A stretch of 64,000 nucleotides of DNA from DASVWZ01 sp963708575 (lineage in GTDB: Bacteria; Acidobacteriota; Terriglobia; Terriglobales; Acidobacteriaceae): the NCBI GenBank assembly GCA_963708575.1, contig CAVPTB010000007.1, positions 1,178,001-1,242,000 on the forward strand, written 5' to 3'. Position numbers and translations under genes: made by a program. The notes below the pieces were generated by a model. It saw nothing but the letters and a program-made list of their open reading frames with translations. It was not told where the DNA came from and did not search any database. Below are positions 22,364 to 33,038 of the stretch, piece after piece (within the stretch, counting starts at the first letter, position 1; each line of letters starts with the position of its first letter).

Positions 22364-22834
22364 ATGGTCTCAATTTCCGTCAACGGTAAGCATTTTGATC
22401 TCGATGTGGATCCTTCCACGCCACTGCTCTGGGTCATCCGCGAGAACCTGGGATTCACGGGCACCAAGTATGGCTGCGGCATGGCGCAATGCGGAGCCTG
22501 TACGATCCATATAGATGGGGAGGCAGTGCGATCTTGCGTTGCCCCAATATCGCGAGCGGCCGGCAAGTCAGTGACGACGATCGAAGGGCTCTCCCCGGAC
22601 TTAAGTCATCCATTGCAACGAGCCTGGATCGAGGAGGATGTGCCGCAGTGCGGCTACTGTCAGTCCGGACAACTTATGAGCGCAGCCGTGCTGCTGCGCG
22701 AAAATCCCCAGCCGACGGATGACGATATTGATCAGGCGATGACCGGGAATATTTGTCGCTGCGGAACCTATCCCCGTATTCGAAAGGCGATTCACCGGGC
22801 TGCTGAAATGGCGGCGAAGGGAGGTGCTCGATGA
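22364..22834 (+). CDS. iorA: Isoquinoline 1-oxidoreductase-type alpha subunit, 2Fe-2S protein
   Basis: The electron-transfer subunit of a xanthine-oxidase-family molybdoenzyme. It has 156 residues with a plant-type ferredoxin domain (GTKYGCGMAQCGACTIHIDG) and a second all-helical 2Fe-2S domain (PQCGYCQSGQLMSAAVL, NICRCGTYPRIRKAIH), eight cysteines in the expected spacing. No signal peptide: such subunits are exported folded with the partner carrying the Tat signal. The start follows a strong ribosome-binding site. The stop overlaps the start of the beta subunit (ATGA at 22831-22834), giving translational coupling. Intact. Confidence 0.9.
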   Translation: MVSISVNGKHFDLDVDPSTPLLWVIRENLGFTGTKYGCGMAQCGACTIHIDGEAVRSCVAPISRAAGKSVTTIEGLSPDLSHPLQRAWIEEDVPQCGYCQSGQLMSAAVLLRENPQPTDDDIDQAMTGNICRCGTYPRIRKAIHRAAEMAAKGGAR

Positions 22835-24980
22835 ACACTGGAATCCAGCGTCGCGATTTCCTGAAGGTTTCCGTTGCCGCTAGTGGTGGCCTGTTGATTG
22901 GCTTTTGCCTACCGGGTGCGAGCAAAGTCGCGTCCGCGGAGGCGTCGGCAGAGGGTTTCATGCCGAACGCTTTCGTCCGAATCGGAAGTGACGAACGTGT
23001 CACGGTGATCGTTAACCATTCGGAGATGGGTCAGGGCGTCTACACTTCGTTGCCGATGTTACTGGCGGAAGAACTGGATGCCGACTGGGCCAAGGTCGGT
23101 TTTGAATCAGCCCCAGTCGATCCAAAATATAACCACCCCGTGTTCGGCATGCAGATGACAGGAGGAAGCTCCAGTGTGTGGTCTGGTCTGGAACAGTTTC
23201 GTCAGGCCGGTGCTGCGGCGCGAGCCATGTTGATCGTTGCTGCGGCGCAGCAGTGGAACGTCGATCCTTCGGCTTGCCGCACGGACTCAGGGGCGGTGTT
23301 AAGCCAGTCCAACCGCAAACTCACGTATGGGCAACTAGCCGGCGCGGCAGCAAAGGTATCTCCGCCCGCCCATGTCCAACTGAAAGATCCTAAGACATTC
23401 AAGCTTATCGGCAAGCCTATCAAGCGTCTCGATACTCCTGAGAAGGTAAACGGACAGGCCGTTTTTGGCATCGACGTCAAATTGCCAGGGATGCTTACGG
23501 CTGTCGTTGCTCGTCCGCCGATCTTTGGAGCGCAGGTCAAAAGCTTCGACGATTCGAAAGCACGCTCTATGTCAGGAGTGCGCAAGATCGTACCGGTTCC
23601 TTCCGGAATCGCCGTGATCGCGGACACGTTTTGGCAAGCCAAGATGGCAAGAGATGCTATCCGAGTGAATTGGGATGAAGGCGACATGCGAGCCTTCAGT
23701 ACAACCGAGATGATGGAACAGTTTCGCGACCAAGCGAAGTCGCAAGGTACGAGCGTGCGTAATGACGGCGACGCCGATGGTGCATTGTCGAAGGCGGTGA
23801 AGACAATTCACGCGGTGTATGAGGTTCCTTACCTCTCTCACCTGATGATGGAGCCTTTGAACTGCGTCGTGGATCTGCGGCAGGATTCCTGTGAGGTCTG
23901 GACCGGCTCGCAGTTCCAGACGATCGACCGGGCCAATGCGGCGAAGGTCGCAGGACTGCCGAATGAAAAGGTGCAGTTGCACACCACATTCTGGGAGGAG
24001 GCTTCGGACGCCGGGCCAATCCGCAATCGGATTTTGTAGTGGAGGCGGTCCACGTCGCGAAAGCGGCGGAGGTTCCAGTCAAAGTGATCTGGACGCGCGA
24101 AGACGATATGCAGGGCGGGTGGTATCGGCCGGCGTTCCTGCATGCCATCGAAGGCGGAGTCGATGTGAACGGGAATGCGGTGAGCTGGAAGTCGCGTCTG
24201 GTGGGCCAATCGATCATGGCGGGCACGCCGTTCGAGGCAATGATGCTTAAGGGAAAAGCCTACGATCCCGCGTCGGTCGAGGGCGTCGACGACCTGCCTT
24301 ATGCGATCCCAAATCTGGCGGTCGAATCCCACAACGCGAAAATTAAGGTTCCCGTGCAATGGCTGCGTTCGGTGGGCCACTCTCACACCGCGTTTGCCAC
24401 CGAGTGCTTCATCGACGAACTTGCGACGCTGGCACAGAAAGATCCTTACCACTTCCGGCGCGATCTGCTGTTGAAGCAGGCTCGGCACCTTGGCGTGCTG
24501 GACTTGGCTGCGCAAAAAGCGGAATGGGGAAAGCCCTTGCCGAAAGGAATGGGGCGGGGAATTGCGGTGCATTTTGCGTTTGGAAGCTACTCTGCCCATG
24601 TTGCCGAAGTGTCTGTCGCGGATGGCAAAGTAAGGGTACACCGCATGGTCTGCGCGATTGATTGCGGCCAATACGTGAACCCCGGCATTATCGCCGCGCA
24701 AACTGAGGGAGGAGCGATCTTCGGAGCCTCGGCGGCACTTTTCCAGGAGCTCACGTTCCAGAGTGGGCGTTTACAGCAAACGAATTTCCATACCTTCCCC
24801 GTCATGCGTATGAACGAATGTCCGAAGATCGAAACCTACATCGTTGAGAACAACGAAAAGTCGGGTGGAATCGGAGAACCGGGCGTGCCGTGTGCGGCCC
24901 CGGCGATTGCGAATGCGGTGTTCGCCGTGACTGGAAAGCGAATCCGGCGGCTGCCGATTCGCTTGACGGAGGCAGTGTGA
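22831..24980 (+). CDS. iorB: Isoquinoline 1-oxidoreductase-type beta subunit, molybdopterin-binding, one frameshift
   Basis: The catalytic subunit that hydroxylates an aromatic N-heterocycle or oxidises an aldehyde with water-derived oxygen. About 716 residues. The Tat signal is IQRRDFLKVSVAASGGLLIG. Family motifs: VIVNHSEMGQGVYTSLPMLL, GGSSSVWSGLEQFRQAG, then the molybdopterin motif GGGFGRR, reached only by restoring one missing C near 23993. The second half is intact: CAIDCGQYVNPGIIAAQTEG, EKSGGIGEPGVPCAAPAIAN, whose glutamate is the catalytic base. The substrate cannot be told from sequence. The stop overlaps the cytochrome start (TGATG), so the three genes form one unit. Confidence 0.88.
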
Positions 24981-25606
24981 TGCGTGCACAACTACTGTTT
25001 TCTGCCGCGGTCATAGCGGCATTTTTGCTGATTTGCGCAGCCTCCCCGTTTTCGCATCCGATCGAAGCTGCCGAGCCGCCGTCGAGTTCGAAGAACGAGC
25101 GTGGTGAGCTGTCTGGGAGCGCGTCCAGCAGCGACAGCTCGCTTTTCTTGGCCTTCGTTCCGGTGTTGCGCCATCCGAGATGCATGAACTGCCACTCTAG
25201 CGGCGACTTTCCGCGGCAGGGTGATGATGGACATCCGCATACCATGAACGTGCAGCGCGGTCGAGACGGTCACGGCGTGACGGCGGAAAAATGTAGCACC
25301 TGTCATCAGGACCATAACCTGATGGGGGCCCACCTGCCTCCGGGTGCGCCGAACTGGGGTCTGCCGCCTGCGAGCACTCCGATGATATGGCAAGGGTTGA
25401 CCGATGGGGAGCTCTGTCAGTCAATCAAGGATCCAAAGCGGAACAGGCATCGGAATGTCGATCAACTTGTCGAACACCTAACCGCGGATAAGTTGGTAAT
25501 GTGGGGTTGGAATCCTGGGGAGGGCCGAACTCCAATTCCGATGTCGCACGATGATTTTTCTGCAAAGGTCAAGGCTTGGCGAGCTGCAGGAGCACCTTGC
25601 CCATGA
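24980..25606 (+). CDS. Di-heme cytochrome c, electron acceptor of the molybdoenzyme
   Basis: A 208-residue exported c-type cytochrome. The ATG at 24980 overlaps the iorB stop; a signal peptide follows (LLFSAAVIAAFLLICAAS). There are two heme-binding CxxCH motifs (CMNCH about residue 72, CSTCH about residue 105). The C-terminal region (MIWQGLTDGELCQSIKDP, MWGWNPGEGRTPIPMSHDDF) is typical of the cytochromes encoded next to IorAB-like enzymes, where it would pass electrons from the iron-sulfur subunit to the respiratory chain. It converges on hypB, with about 110 bases between. Confidence 0.82.
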   Translation: MRAQLLFSAAVIAAFLLICAASPFSHPIEAAEPPSSSKNERGELSGSASSSDSSLFLAFVPVLRHPRCMNCHSSGDFPRQGDDGHPHTMNVQRGRDGHGVTAEKCSTCHQDHNLMGAHLPPGAPNWGLPPASTPMIWQGLTDGELCQSIKDPKRNRHRNVDQLVEHLTADKLVMWGWNPGEGRTPIPMSHDDFSAKVKAWRAAGAPCP

Positions 25607-25719
25607 GAGAGAGTGCGCAGCCTAACTTAGTTCAGAGCCCTTAAGGCCGATAAAGTCCGGCGGATGCATTGCAAAAACAAGGATGCCAGATCGAATTTGG
25701 CATAAACCACGATTGTCGT

Positions 25720-26403
25720 TCATTCGGCATGATTGGCGTAATCTGTGGTCCGAGCGGCCAGGAATTCCAGATATTCTTCCATTCCTGTCGCCGGTCTTCG
25801 CAGAAAGCCTAAAAACACGCATACCCGGCCGAACAGCCTGAATGTTGCCATAGGCCGCATCCCAGTTGAATTCCACCGCTTCGGCCAAGTCGGTCTTGGT
25901 GACAATAGCCACATCAGCGCTGTTGAAAATCGTGGGATATTTCAGCGGCTTGTCTTCTCCCTCGGTGACCGAAATGAGCACCAGGCGCAGATCCTCGCCC
26001 AGGTCATAGGAGGAAGGACAGACCAGGTTGCCCACATTTTCCAGGAACAGAAAATCGAGCTGGCTGAGATCCCAGTCCTTGCGAGCGCGCTCTGCAATCA
26101 TGGCGGCTTCCAGATGGCAAAGCGTTCCGGTGGTGATTTGCTTTACCGGGGCCTGGCTGCGGGCCAGGCGCACTGCATCATTTTCGGTGGCCAGATCGCC
26201 GACCAGCGCGGCCACGCGATAGTTCTGGCGAAGCAAGGTGAGCGTCTTCTCGAGAAACGCAGTCTTGCCCGAGCCGGGGCTGGAGACCAGGCTGACGACG
26301 AATACGCCCGCCGCACGAAAGCGCTGGCGAAGTGCGCGCGCGACCACGTCGTTCTGCTTCAGAACATTCTTGCGAACTTCGACCAAACGGGGTTCGGACT
26401 CAT
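25720..26403 (-). CDS. hypB: Hydrogenase nickel incorporation GTPase HypB, frameshifted
   Basis: A SIMIBI GTPase that drives Ni insertion into the hydrogenase large subunit with HypA. Motifs: P-loop SLVSSPGSGKTAFLEKTL, VGDLATENDAVRL, ITTGTLCHLEAAMI (metal-site Cys/His), DFLFLENVGNLVCPS, VIVTKTDLAEAV-like TKTD. It lacks the histidine-rich N-terminal stretch seen in some HypBs. The start ATG at 26403 overlaps the hypA stop (TAATG) but needs one missing base before RLVEVRKNVL; a second indel near 25785 restores the proper end EEYLEFLAARTTDYANHAE. Last gene of the hydrogenase locus. Confidence 0.9.
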
Positions 26404-26748
26404 TACTCTATCTCCAGTGCAGTCACTTCCAGTTCTTTTCCTTGCACAATTTCCGAAGTAGGCGTCCCGCACTCGGAGCAGCAGAACCATTGCACCGAAC
26501 TTAGAGCCTGCGCTGCGCTTGACACTTCGGACAGAAAACCACGACCGGGACTTCCTCGACCACCAGCCGCGATCCCTCGCAGCGGCGTGTCCCTCGCACG
26601 CCATTTCGTAGGATGACATCAAAGCCTCTTTCACCACGCCGGACAAGCGCTCCCAGCTTCAAATGGACAGCATTGATTGCGCCGCCACGGCGTTCGCCTC
26701 TTCCTGCGCGAGTTCCACGATGCTCATCGCGATGGAAAGCTCATGCAT
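26403..26748 (-). CDS. hypA: Hydrogenase nickel chaperone HypA, frameshifted
   Basis: A small Ni- and Zn-binding chaperone. The start MHELSIAMSIVELAQEEANA carries the Ni-binding His2. After frame changes: KLGALSGVVKEALMSSYEMA, LVVEEVPVVVFCPKCQAQR and QWFCCSECGTPTSEIVQG, giving the two CxxC pairs of the zinc domain, then ELEVTALEIE and stop. About 115 residues, normal. At least three indels. The start lies 25 bases inside the end of hypF, an overlap typical of a tight operon. Confidence 0.85.
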
Positions 26749-29064
26749 GAGCTTGTTCCGTGCGAATGTTTGCTCGATTGCCGCATGGCATCGAACTGGC
26801 CGAACGCCGCCAGCGCTGCCTGTCCCAGGCTGATGCCGCCGTCGTTCGGGGGAACTGCATGGTTCATCCAGATTTCAAACGAGTTGCCGTCGCAACAAAG
26901 ATTTTCAAGATCCTCCAGCAGCAATTCGTTCTGAAAAACTCCGCCCGAAAGAACGACTGTATCCGATTGATTGGTGCTGGCGGAGATGTTCAATCAGCGC
27001 ACGTTGCAATCCCTGTGCGATTCCCCGTTGGAAAGCTCGCGCGATCTCATTGTCTATCGCGGCCGCGGAGCCGGTCTTCAACGACGAGCTGAAGCAAAGG
27101 ACGAAAATCGAGTTCCTCGCCGTCGAAAGGGAAATGGATACGGCTCGCCGTGGGCGCCGCGCAGCCAGTTGTTCCAGCCACATCGCGGCCTGACCTTCGA
27201 AACTGATCTCGCGTGTAAAGCCGAGAAGCGCGGCGGCCGCGTCGAAAAGCCGTCCCACGGAGGTAGTGAGGAAGGTGCGAACTTGCTTGTGCACCAATTC
27301 CAGCGCGCTCTGGTAGCGGCCAGGAAATGAAAGGGAGGTTGCGTAAAATCGGGAGCATGGTCGAGTTGGGCCAGAAATCCGGCGGCAGCCTGGACCGGGA
27401 ATTCCGCCGCCGCGTCGCCGCCTGCGAGAGCCGCCGCGTCGCAGATGGGCAACGCGTTCGAATCCTTCCTTCAGGCTGCCGACAAAAAACTCGCCGCCCC
27501 AGATGTTCCGTCGTCGCCGTATCCGGTGCCGTCGAAGCTGACGCCGATGACGCGCTTGGTCCACTCGCCGCGCTCCGCCAGCACCGAAGCGATGTGCGCG
27601 CGATGATGCTGCACGGCGAGCGTCTTCAGACCTGACGAGAGCTTCCGCATGAGCGGTCGATGCATATTGCGGATGCAGATCGTGCACCACGAGCAGATCG
27701 TCGCGATCGACTTCGTACATCGAAACCAGATCGTAAATGGTTTCTTGAAAGGCCCGGAACGATTGGTAGTGGTCCAGGTCTCCGATGTGCTGGCTGACGA
27801 AAGCCTGGCCTTCGACGACCAGCGTGATTGTGTTCTTCAGATCCGCGCCCACAGCCAGAATCGGGCGGTGCGTGGGAAGCGTGGCCACGGCCCCCGGAGC
27901 ATATCCGCGGGCGCGCCGCAGAACGGCCGGGCCGAACGCTCCGACGCGCGCGACAGAATCATCCACGCGCCGCGCGATCGGCCGCTCTCCAATCAGAAAT
28001 GCATCGGCGATCCCGGCAAGGCGCTCAAGCGCGTCGTCGTCTTCATAGGCGATCGGTTCGCTCGAACGGTTGGCGCTGGTCATGACCAGAACTTCCGGAG
28101 CGCCCGCGGCAAACAGCAGATGATGCAGATGGCGTGTAGGGCAGCATCACGCCCAGTTCGTGATTGTCCGGGAGCGACGCCACGGCGAGCTGCGATTTTG
28201 CGCAGGCGCGAGCACAATGGGCCGGGCGGTCGAAGTCAGCAACGCTTCGGCCTCGGGCGAAAGTTCGACCAGACTGCGCGCGGTCTCAACATCCTTCGCC
28301 ATCAAGGCAAACGGTTTTTCCTTCCGGAACTTGCGCTCGCGCAAAGCCGCACAGCCGTGCGGCATTCGGGCATCGCAGGCCAGGTGATATCCGCCCAGAC
28401 CTTTAACCGCGAGGATTTTTCCTGCGCTTAGAAGCTCGCGCCGCTTCGCTGAATACTCGGCTTCTAGTTCACTTGCAGTGTCGATCCGTCTGGCTGCAAA
28501 TAATAGCTGGGCCGCAGGCCGGACAAGCCACGGGCTGTGCATGAAAGCGCCGGTTCGCGGGATCGCGATATTCTGCGCGCAATAATCGATCCAGCGGCCA
28601 ATGCTCTCATGGTGGTATTCGGCCGGTCGTACGGCAGAGCCGCGCACGACGGTGTAGCGCGGCCCGCAGTTCGTGCAGTTGATGTAGGGATACCGATAAC
28701 GCGGTCAGCAGGATCGAAAAGTTCTCTAAGGCAGTCATCGCAAACCGGCAAGGTCCGGAGAAATTCGAACCGTGGGATGCTCGCCGCGTTGGCTGTCGCG
28801 GATGCGTGAATCCGCGCAAGCCGACCGGTTGCGCCGGCGTGGACATCTATTTCGGCGATATTCGCGGCGGGCGGCGGCTGCGGTTTTCAGTCTGTGGACA
28901 AAGCTTCCAGCCGCCTCGGCGCCTTCCAGATGAATCTCGACGCCCTCTTCGCCGTTTAGCACCCAGCCGCTCAGAGTGTTCGCGCGGGCCAGCCGGTAGA
29001 CGAACGGACGAAAGCCCACGCCCTGCACCACTCCGCGGACCCGAATCGAACAGGCGCTGGCCAT
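26724..29064 (-). CDS. hypF: Carbamoyltransferase HypF, heavily frameshifted
   Basis: Makes the carbamoyl precursor of the active-site cyanide ligands from carbamoyl phosphate and passes it to HypE. About 775 residues in several frames: acylphosphatase domain SIRVRGVVQGVGFRPFVYRLA, zinc-finger region VCDDCLRELFDPADR and LPYDRPNTTMRA, Sua5/YrdC domain KILAVKGLGGYHLACDA and FRKEKPFALMAKDVETA, then MTSANRSSEPIAYEDDDALE and the Kae1-like domain HDLHPQYASTAHAEAL, VQHHRAHIASVLAERG, IGVSFDGTGYGDDGT, VVLSGGVFQNELLLEDL, NHAVPPNDGGISLGQAALAA. Start ATG at 29064. At least eight indels, but every domain is present. Confidence 0.85.
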
Positions 29065-29077
29065 CGTGTCAATCCGA

Positions 29078-29309
29078 CTAGTCCATCGACGCAACCGTGG
29101 CCCTGCCATCCGACCTGAACTACTTTGCCGTCTTCGACCAGGATCGGTACGGTGCGCTGGCCGCCGGCGACTGCGCGCATGCGGCCGCGCGCGACCGGAT
29201 CGGCTTCCACGTCGTACTCGACGAAGTCGCTGCGCTTCCACTCCAGCCAATCGCGCATCTCCTGCGTGTGCGGACAGCGCGCGGTTCCGAAAAGTTCAAG
29301 CCTGGCCAC
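29078..29309 (-). CDS. Glutaredoxin-like protein of the UXX-star type, cysteine form
   Basis: A thioredoxin-fold protein of about 76 residues: MARLELFGTARCPHTQEMRD (redox site CPHT), FVEYDVEADPVARGRMR, GGQRTVPILVEDGKVVQVGW and a conserved GCxD-like end. It resembles the UXX-star (seleno)protein group, in which the first residue of the redox motif is often selenocysteine; here the codon is TGT, so cysteine. The GTG start overlaps the end of the SIS gene. The stop chosen at 29078 needs one frame change; the uncorrected reading runs on into hypF. It may protect or help mature the hydrogenase; that is inference from position. Confidence 0.65.
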
Positions 29310-30484
29310 GGCTCAAGCCCTCCAACGATTCGCGAATCACGTGATAGATCGAAGCCTGCACTTCCTGGATGCGCGGGATGTAATCGCAGTGCGACCACGA
29401 TGGGAAAGTCGGCCAAGCCTCGCGCACGATTTCGCCGCCGTCATAGCCCAGCAGCGCCACCGTCAGCAGCTTGCGTTTGCGCGCCTCTTCGAGCGCCATG
29501 ATGATGTTGTGCGATCCGCCGCTGGTGGAGATGCCGACCGCGACATCTTCGGGCCGGGCCTGCGCGATAAACTGCCGCAGGAAGATCACTTCGGTTCCAA
29601 CGTCGTTGGCCAGCGCGGTGATATTGGCGGGCTCCAGCGAAAGCGAAACTGCGGGGATCGGATTGATACCCGGCGGGCGGAAGTACGCAGTCGATGGCCC
29701 AGATCGTTGGCGTCGGTGGCCGAACCGCCATTGCCGAAGATGATCAGCTTGCCGCCGCGCTGCAGGCGCTCGTGAATGGCCAGCGCGGTGGCGCCGATCT
29801 GTTCGGCTTCTTCCCGCGCGACCTCGTCGCGCAGCCTGGCATCGTCCTGCACCTTCATCTGAATCGAGCGGCGACTTCGTCCGACCAGATCGGTCGTCTC
29901 CTTGCTTCTCGCTGGCCAAGGAACGGATAGAGAAATCCGACGTCTCCGACGTCGTGGCCCAGTTCGCGATGCTCGAAGAACACATGCACCGTTTCCCACA
30001 GCGTGTGGTACAGAATTTCGATCATCTCCTGGTGCATGAACGGATCCTGGGTCGCAGCCTCCAGCGCGTAGGAGCCTTCCGTGCCGGGCAAGCGCGAAGG
30101 TCATGGCGTCGCGCGCGTGCGCTGCTTGCAGCGCGGCCCAGACTTCGGGATCGCCTTCGGGCGGCCCAAATCCCATCACGATGTCTTCGGGCCGAAGGAT
30201 GGCTTCGAGCCAGGGCCGAAAGAGAATGGAAAGATCCAGCGCCGGCAGCGCGCGCTTGCCCACAATGACCGGATGAACGAATTCCACCGAGACATGTTGC
30301 GCGTCGGTGGCGTAGGGTCCGCGTCCAAAGGCCAGCAACCGGCCGCCGCGCAGAAAGCGTTCCGACATCTCGCGGCAGGCTTCGGCCAGGCGCGGCGCTT
30401 CGCGCGAGAAAAAGTCCTCGAACAGCTGGTTGCGTTGCGAGCAGCCGCTCTTCGATCTGGTCGCGAGTTTATGCGGTTTGCGCA
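29296..30484 (-). CDS. Tandem SIS-domain protein (GmhA-like), frameshifted
   Basis: About 395 residues with two sugar-isomerase (SIS) folds. First: REMSERFLRGGRLLAFGRG, DAQHVSVEFVHPVIVGKRAL, ILRPEDIVMGFGPPEGDPEV. A linker with FEHRELGHDVGDVGFLYPFL precedes the second: LAIHERLQRGGKLIIFGNGG, SATDAND, ITALANDVGTEVIFLRQF, EDVAVGISTSGGSHNIIMAL, KLLTVALLGYDGGEIV. The second half is like phosphoheptose isomerase GmhA; the first is more divergent. It lies between hypE and hypF, and SIS proteins are known in group 1h hydrogenase loci, so a role in maturation or regulation is likely but unproven. At least three indels. Confidence 0.75.
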
Positions 30485-30496
30485 TATCTGGCGGTC

Positions 30497-31584
30497 TCAA
30501 CAAATTCGCGGCAGCGGATCGCCGACCAGCATATCGACGATGCGGCTGCCGCCGTAGCGGGTGGTCACCAGCACCGTGCCCGCAGGCTGCTCGCGGACTT
30601 CGCCGATGACCTGCGCTTCCTCGCCGCCGGGTGCCAGGCTCAGAGCATTGAGGGCGGCATCGGCGTATTCGGGCGCAACAACGCCAGGAACTGGCCTTCG
30701 TTGGCAATGTGCAGCGGATCGAGGCCCGAGCAATTCACAAGCGCCGCGCACCGTATCGCGCACCGGAATCTGATCTTCGAAAAGAACCATGCCCAGTCCG
30801 CAATCGCGCGCCAGTTCGTTCAGAGATGTCGCCGCGCCGCCGCGAGTCGGATCGCGCATCCAGCGGATCCCGGGCCCGCCGCTCGAATCAGAGCTTCGAC
30901 CAGCGGCAGCACGGAGCGGGTGTCGGAGCGAAGGTCGGCTTCGAGATCGAGTTCGCCGCGCGCCAGCAGGATGGTGATGCCGTGATCGCCGATGGGCCCG
31001 GAGAGCAGAATCTTGTCGCCCGAGCCGCACCGATCGCGGATCAATGCTCACGCCGGGAAGCAGGCGGCCGATGCCGGTGGTCGTGATGTACATCCGGTCG
31101 GCTTTGCCGTGCTCGACGACTTTGGTGTCGCCGCCGACGATGCGCGACGCCCGCATCCCGCGCGGCCTTCGCCATGGCGCGAACTTCAGCTTCGAGAACC
31201 GAAGTCGGAAGGCCAGCTTCGAGAACGTAGGTGACGACCAGAGCCTCGGCCCGCGCGCCGGAAACTGCAAGATCGTTCACCGTGCCGTTGACTGCGAGTT
31301 CTCCGATGGAGCCCCCGGGAAAACGTCAGCGGCTTGACTACAAAACTGTCGGTCGTGATGGCGACGGTGGTTCCGTCGATGTCGACGTGAGCGGCATCGC
31401 CCAAGGGGCCCGGCGACGGCGCCGAAAAGCAGCGGAGCGAACAGACCTTCGACCAGCTTGCGGCTGGCTTTGCCTCCGGCTCCGTGCGCCATCTCGATTT
31501 GCGGATCGCGGAACCGGATCGCGGAACGGGCTTGGCCTCAACGACGAGCCTCGACGCTCAGGCGATCGAGCTCAGGCTGGTCAT
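30497..31584 (-). CDS. hypE: Hydrogenase maturation protein HypE, frameshifted
   Basis: Dehydrates the carbamoyl group received from HypF to thiocyanate on its C-terminal cysteine. The C-terminus is the diagnostic VGDPLPRIC. Other pieces in several frames: MAHGAGGKASRKLVEGLFAP (AIRS-family N-terminus), NDLAVSGARAEALVVTYVLE, GDKILLSGPIGDHGITILLA, WMRDPTRGGAATSLNELARD, EYADAALNALSLAPGGEEA, AGTVLVTTRYGGSRIVDML. About 360 residues. The start at 31584 lies inside the end of hypD (27-base overlap). At least five indels. Confidence 0.88.
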
Positions 31585-32686
31585 CGCTGTCTTGCGGTGT
31601 TCGTAGTTGTGATACGCGGCGCATGATCCTTCCGATGACACCATAAGCGCGCCGATAGGATGCTCCGGCGTGCACTCCGTCCGAAAAGTTTGCACTGATG
31701 CGGCTTCAGCACGCCTTTCAGCACTTCTCCGCATTGCGCCGCCTTGGGATCGGTCACCCGGATGCCGGGAACCTCAAAGCGCTGTTCCGCGTCCCATGCG
31801 GCGTATTTGTCATTCAAGCGCAGCGCCGATTGCGAGATAAATCCCAGGCCGCGCCACTCAAAGTAGGGCCGCAACTGGAAGACTTCGGCCATGGCGCGCA
31901 AGCGCGGCGCGATTGCCTTCCCACGGAACCACGCGCTTGTATTGATTTTCAACCTTGGCTTCGCCCGCGCGCAACTGCCGCAGCAGCATGACAATCGATT
32001 GCAGCATGTCCAGCGGCTCGAAGCCGGAGACCACGATCGGCTTGCGTTCGTTTTGAGCGATCCATTCGTAAGGCCGGCAGCCGATCACGGTGGAAACGTG
32101 GCCCGGACCAATGAAAGCATCGAGCCGCATGTCAGGCGAATCGAGAATCGCCCGAATGGCGGGGATGATGGTCACATGGTTGCAGAACACGGAGAAATTG
32201 CGAATGCCTTCGCGTCTTGGCGCGCATCATGGTCAGCGCAGTCGAAGGCGCCGTGGTCTCAAAACCGATGGCGAAGAACATCACGTGCTTGTCGGGATTC
32301 AGCCTGGCCAGCTTCAAGCGCATCGGACGGCGAATACACGATGCGGACATCCATGCCGCGCGCCTTGTGTTCAAGCGGGCTGCCCTGGGTGCCGGGAACG
32401 CGCATCATGTCGCCGAAGGCGGCGAAGATAACATCGGGCTTCTGCGCGATCGATAGGCCGTCGTCAATGCGTCCCATGGGCAGCACGCAGACCGGGCAGC
32501 CCGGCCCATGGATCAATTCGATATTTTCCGGAAGAATGTCTTTCAGGCCGAAGCGATAGATGGCGTGCGTGTGGCCGCCGCAGACTTCCATCATGCGGTA
32601 GTGGCGATCGGTGCCGGCCAGACGGCGAATTTCCTCGGCTGCCTTCGAAATCAGTTCGGGTTCGCGGAACTCATCACAAATCTCAT
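31558..32686 (-). CDS. hypD: Hydrogenase maturation protein HypD, frameshifted
   Basis: The iron-sulfur scaffold on which Fe(CN)2CO is assembled with HypC. Start ATG at 32686 after CAGGAGGAGCGATCGGC; MRFV then (one missing G) DEFREPELISKAAEEIRRLA. Diagnostic motifs: MMEVCGGHTHAIYRFGL, ELIHGPGCPVCVLPMGRIDD, DVIFAAFGDMMRVPG, then in other frames PIVVSGFEPLDMLQSIVMLL, IGCRPYEW and the C-terminal CKLFG and YHNYEHRKTAMTSLSSIA. About 375 residues. At least five indels. Confidence 0.9.
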
Positions 32687-32739
32687 GCCGATCGCTCCTC
32701 CTGACACGCTGGGCTAACTGGTCGTGGGTCACTTCAATC

Positions 32740-33017
32740 TCACGTCCTCCAGTCCCAGTATCCCTGGACTTCCTGCATGGCGCCGTCGATTTCGCCCAGC
32801 AGCGCGAGCGTGTTCATCTGGTCGAGCGGCATCCTGTTCGCTGATCTTGCTCATGGCGAAACCGACATGGATCAGCACCCAGTCGCCGGGCACCGGCTTG
32901 TCATCCTGCAACAGGCCGAGATCGATTTTGCGCCGGACGCCGACGACGTCCACCAGCGCGGAATCCGTGATTATCGGGAGAAATCTCGACGATCTTTCCT
33001 GGTATGGCTAAGCACAT
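32740..33017 (-). CDS. hypC: Hydrogenase assembly chaperone HypC, frameshifted
   Basis: A small chaperone that carries the Fe(CN)2CO unit to the large subunit. It starts MCLAIPGKIVEISP, with the essential Cys2, and continues in another frame VVGVRRKIDLGLLQDDKPVP, GDWVLIHVGFAMSKISEQDA, ending QEVQGYWDWRT. About 92 residues, normal. The stop lies 54 bases upstream of the hypD start. At least two indels. Confidence 0.88.
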
Positions 33018-33038
33018 GTGACATCCTCTTCGGTAATG

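Noticed and set aside
25622..25719. C-terminal extension of HypB in the uncorrected frame
   Set aside because: Another frame gives a normal HypB ending (DYANHAE) with a stop at 25720; the extension arises from an indel.
28971..29077. C-terminal extension of the glutaredoxin-like frame into hypF
   Set aside because: The residues after GCVDG overlap the HypF acylphosphatase domain in another frame; likely a frameshift.
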